Source: Sphingomonadales bacterium 12-68-11 (lineage in GTDB: Bacteria > Pseudomonadota > Alphaproteobacteria > Sphingomonadales > Sphingomonadaceae). From it: DNA of 64,000 bases. The notes under the pieces are model-generated. The model worked only from the letters and a program-made list of their open reading frames with translations. It was not told the DNA's origin and ran no database searches. The position numbers were made by a program, and so were the translations under genes. The DNA lies in the NCBI GenBank assembly GCA_002279825.1, contig NCCV01000001.1, forward strand, positions 1-64,000, in the 5' to 3' direction. Below, piece after piece: positions 62,109 through 64,000 of this stretch (position 1 is its first letter; every line of letters starts with the position of its first letter).

Positions 62109-62195
62109 TGGTGCCCAGAAGAGGACTCGAACCTCCACGCCCTTGCGAGCGCCGCCACCTGAAGACGGTGCGTCTACCAATTCCGCCATCTGGGC
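62109..62195 (-). tRNA. tRNA-Leu (anticodon CAG)
   Basis: Read on the minus strand it starts GCCCAGATGGCGGAATTGG and ends in CTGGGCACCA. The acceptor arms GCCCAGA/TCTGGGC pair fully, the D arm is GCGGAATTGGTAGACGC, the anticodon stem CCGTC/GGCGG closes the loop TTCAGGT with CAG, the variable arm is long (class II) as for leucine, and the T loop is GGTTCGAGTCC. The CCA is encoded (62109-62111). A TTTT run follows. Confidence 0.97.
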
Positions 62196-62239
62196 ACGGG
62201 GCCGAGGGAGGACTGATTCCTCCGGCCGGTAGGCGGGCG

Positions 62240-62269
62240 CGGATAGCGAAGGCGGACCGGCATTGTCAA
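62240..62269 (-). promoter_or_regulatory. Candidate promoter of tRNA-Leu
   Basis: Minus strand TTGACA (62264-62269), 18 bases, TATCCG (62240-62245). It lies about 45 bases before the tRNA 5' end. The -35 is perfect and the -10 partial. Confidence 0.45.
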
Positions 62270-62361
62270 CGGCCGCGAGCGGCTTGCGGGCATGCGCGCG
62301 CTGGGGCATGGCCCGCTGCAGCGAAGCTGCGGCACCGTTCCGCGCGCGGCGAGGAGGCTCG

Positions 62362-63312
62362 ATGGCAAGGCGCGATCCGCTCGAAGACAAGCTGGTGGTG
62401 CTGATCGGGGGAGGCGGATTCCTCGGCACCTGCGTCGCCCAAGCGCTGCTGCAGCGCGGCGCGCGGCTGCGTATCGCCGACCGGCATCCGGAGAAGGCGT
62501 TCAACCTCAAGCCGCTGGCGAACCTCGGGCAGATCCAGTTCGTGCGCTGCGATGTGGCCGGCCCGGGCAGCCTCGATGCGTTGCTGCACGGCGCGGACGC
62601 CGCCGCCTATCTGGTCGGCACGTTCGGCGCGAACCAGCAGGCGCTGCAGGCGGACGGCGCCGGCCGCGCCGCGCAAGCCGCCGCCGCCGCAGGCGCGCAG
62701 GCCTTCGCCTATGTTTCGGCGATCGGCGCCGATCCGGCGTCGGACAGCGGCTACGCCCGCACCAAAGGCGAAGGCGAGGCGCTGGTCCGTGCGGCTTTCC
62801 CGCAGGCCACGGTGCTGCGTCCGTCGGTGCTGTTCGGCGAGGACGACCAGTTCCTCAACATGTTCGCCGGGCTGATCGCCGCGCTGCCGGCGGTGCCGGT
62901 GTTCGGTCCCGACGCGCGCCTGCAGCCGCTGTGGGTCGACGACGCGGCCGAGGCGCTCGCCGCGGCGCTGGCCGATCCGCGCGCCCACGGCGGCAAGACT
63001 TACGAGCTGGCCGGCCCCGAGGTGCTGACGATGGCCGAACTCCACCGGCGGATCGCGGCGGCCCAGGGGCGCGAGAGCCGGCTGCTGATTGCCGTGCCCG
63101 ATGCGCTGTCGGGCCTGTTCGCGGCGCTGCCGGGCACGCCGCTTGGCGCGGACCAGTGGAAGCTGCTCCAGCGCGGCAGTGTTGCTTCGGGCACGCTGCC
63201 GGGCCTCGCCGAACTGGGCATTGCGCCGCGGCCGCTGGGGTTGTTCCTCGACCGGTGGATGACCCGCTACCGCAAGCACGGCCGGTTCGGCGACAAGCGC
63301 GAGGCCGCGTAG
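62362..63312 (+). CDS. Complex I NDUFA9-like NAD(P)-binding protein
   Basis: 316-residue atypical SDR. The nucleotide-binding loop is IGGGGFLG (15-22), followed by VAQALLQRGARLRIADRHPEKAF. AFAYVSAIGADPASDSGYARTKGEGEALVRAAF and TVLRPSVLFGEDDQFLNMFAG are hallmarks of the NDUFA9 group. It may bind NAD(P) or quinone-linked lipids near complex I; the nuo genes are not here. GAGGAGG precedes ATG 62362. Confidence 0.92.
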   Translation: MARRDPLEDKLVVLIGGGGFLGTCVAQALLQRGARLRIADRHPEKAFNLKPLANLGQIQFVRCDVAGPGSLDALLHGADAAAYLVGTFGANQQALQADGAGRAAQAAAAAGAQAFAYVSAIGADPASDSGYARTKGEGEALVRAAFPQATVLRPSVLFGEDDQFLNMFAGLIAALPAVPVFGPDARLQPLWVDDAAEALAAALADPRAHGGKTYELAGPEVLTMAELHRRIAAAQGRESRLLIAVPDALSGLFAALPGTPLGADQWKLLQRGSVASGTLPGLAELGIAPRPLGLFLDRWMTRYRKHGRFGDKREAA

Positions 63313-63316
63313 GTAA

Positions 63317-63796
63317 TCAGCCTACCGGCTGCGTGCCCTCATCGCTCAGCAAAGTGAGCGGCTCGACCAGCAGTTCGGCGCCGTCGTGGCCGACGATGCG
63401 GACCCGCTCCCCGGCGGCGATTGTCGGACCGCGCGCGATCCATTCGCTGTCGCCGTGCTTGATCCGGCCGCTGCCGTGTTCGATCGCCTGCACCACGGTG
63501 CCGGTCTCCCCGACCATCCGCGCGCCGCGCCGGTTCATCAGCGGGTCGCTGCTCGGGATCGGCTTTTCGGCGAGGAACCGGCGCGCCGAAAATGCCGCGA
63601 TCAGCGCCAGCGCGACGAAATCGAGCACTTGCATCGGCACCGACAGGTCCAGCGCGTAAGTGAGGACGCCGGTAATGAGCGCCGCGACGCCCAGCCACAG
63701 CAGATAAACCCCCGGTATCAGCATTTCCGCGGCGGCCAGGATCACCCCAAGGGTCAGCCAGACCCAGTGGGCATTGTCGCCGCCGAGCCAATCCAT
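63317..63796 (-). CDS. NfeD family membrane protein
   Basis: 159 residues. Three membrane segments (about 10-30, 32-50, 56-74) precede a cytoplasmic or periplasmic OB-fold domain with RRGARMVGETGTVVQAIEHGSGRIKHGDSEWIARG. NfeD proteins pair with SPFH/stomatin proteins, and here the SPFH gene ends one base before (TGATG overlap). This is the short form that lacks the ClpP-like protease part. Confidence 0.92.
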   Translation of the reverse strand: MDWLGGDNAHWVWLTLGVILAAAEMLIPGVYLLWLGVAALITGVLTYALDLSVPMQVLDFVALALIAAFSARRFLAEKPIPSSDPLMNRRGARMVGETGTVVQAIEHGSGRIKHGDSEWIARGPTIAAGERVRIVGHDGAELLVEPLTLLSDEGTQPVG

Positions 63797-64000
63797 CAGC
63801 GCTTGTCCGTGATCGGCACGCTGGCGCCGGGCGTCGTCGGCCGCCGCGGCGCATCGGGCAGCTTCGGCGGCGGGGGAACGCTACCCGCGGTGCCGGTTCC
63901 GAGCGCCTCGCGCGCGAGTTCGCCGATCCCGCCGAGCGTGCCGATCAGCTGGGTCGCCTCGACCGGGAACAGGATCGTCTTGGCATTGGGCGAGCGCGCG
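63796..64000 (-). CDS. SPFH/stomatin-like protein, C-terminal end (partial, runs off the window)
   Basis: Only the last 67 codons are inside the window. They read NAKTILFPVEATQLIGTLGGIGELA followed by a Pro/Thr-rich tail ending ASVPITDKR, which is the usual end of the alphaproteobacterial SPFH (paraslipin/QmcA-like) partner of NfeD. The gene enters from the right edge. The stop shares one base with the nfeD start, so the two are translated together; they form oligomeric membrane microdomain proteins. Confidence 0.85.
   Translation of the reverse strand, partial: ARSPNAKTILFPVEATQLIGTLGGIGELAREALGTGTAGSVPPPPKLPDAPRRPTTPGASVPITDKR

Overview
The window is high-GC chromosomal DNA from an alphaproteobacterium, almost certainly of the order Sphingomonadales (Sphingomonas/Novosphingobium/Erythrobacter relatives). 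The first ~92 bases are the 5' end of a 16S rRNA gene of sphingomonad type on the minus strand. The ABC exporter is a very close match, from memory, to the Atm1 of Novosphingobium aromaticivorans. EipA (DUF1134), UPF0262, COQ9, an Alphaproteobacteria-type HslV and a zinc-less L36 are all typical of the group. Codon use looks uniform, and I see no insertion sequence, phage, integrase or CRISPR array: this is core chromosome, densely packed, with short co-directional operons and many 1-4 base ATGA/GTGA overlaps.

Layout. 1-1.3 kb: rrn operon start with promoter and boxA, then a PEP-CTERM protein. 1.5-8.4 kb: retropepsin-like protease, Atm1 exporter, DUF2726 protein, a c-type cytochrome with two small membrane proteins, and a lipoprotein next to a leaderless trypsin-like protein. 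8.4-14.3 kb: hslV/aldo-keto reductase/hslU, a BamE-like lipoprotein, a cytochrome bc1 chaperone, a DUF177 protein, a membrane protein plus XRE regulator pair, and ssb. 14.3-16.4 kb: feoAB with a putative Fur box. 16.5-24.3 kb: COQ9, ankyrin protein, SCO protein, cysteine-cluster protein, YgjP-like metalloprotease, ribD-ribE, TVP38, GNAT, aromatic aminotransferase. 24.3-27.7 kb: eipA, dicarboxylate/amino-acid symporter, dapE. 28-33 kb: GST, the rpmH-rnpA-yidD-yidC-engB block, and a COG3904 protein. 33.8-43 kb: yifB/comM, HAD hydrolase, rpmJ, galE, M14 carboxypeptidase, class V aminotransferase, HxlR/azoR pair, cdd. 43-51 kb: dnaB, rpoZ, an orphan ParA, DUF3667, a Rap1a-like protein and ftsH. 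51-59.3 kb: a ToxR-like membrane regulator divergent from a TonB-dependent receptor, then a glycosyltransferase/GH130/mannose-6-phosphate isomerase operon. 59.3-64 kb: enoyl-CoA hydratase, DUF2141, alcohol dehydrogenase, tRNA-Leu(CAG), NDUFA9-like protein, NfeD and the end of an SPFH/stomatin gene.

The points I consider most worth following are these. (1) The mannose-type operon at 54.8-59.3 kb joins a GT4 glycosyltransferase fused to a glycosidase-like domain, a GH130 enzyme and ManA. It is preceded by a good match to the EcfG general-stress promoter. (2) The ToxR-like regulator/TonB receptor intergenic region holds two adjacent perfect palindromes. (3) rnpA is cut short by a sphingomonad palindromic repeat, which also supplies the ribosome binding site of yidD. 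(4) hslV has a textbook RpoH promoter placed so close to the start codon that the mRNA should be leaderless. (5) The azoR/HxlR pair looks like a YodB-type redox switch. (6) Intergenic palindromic repeats of several families sit at 16.5, 24.3, 30.1 and 32.3 kb. Starts were chosen from Shine-Dalgarno sites, signal peptides and overlaps. Family names are from memory of conserved motifs and no database search was run.
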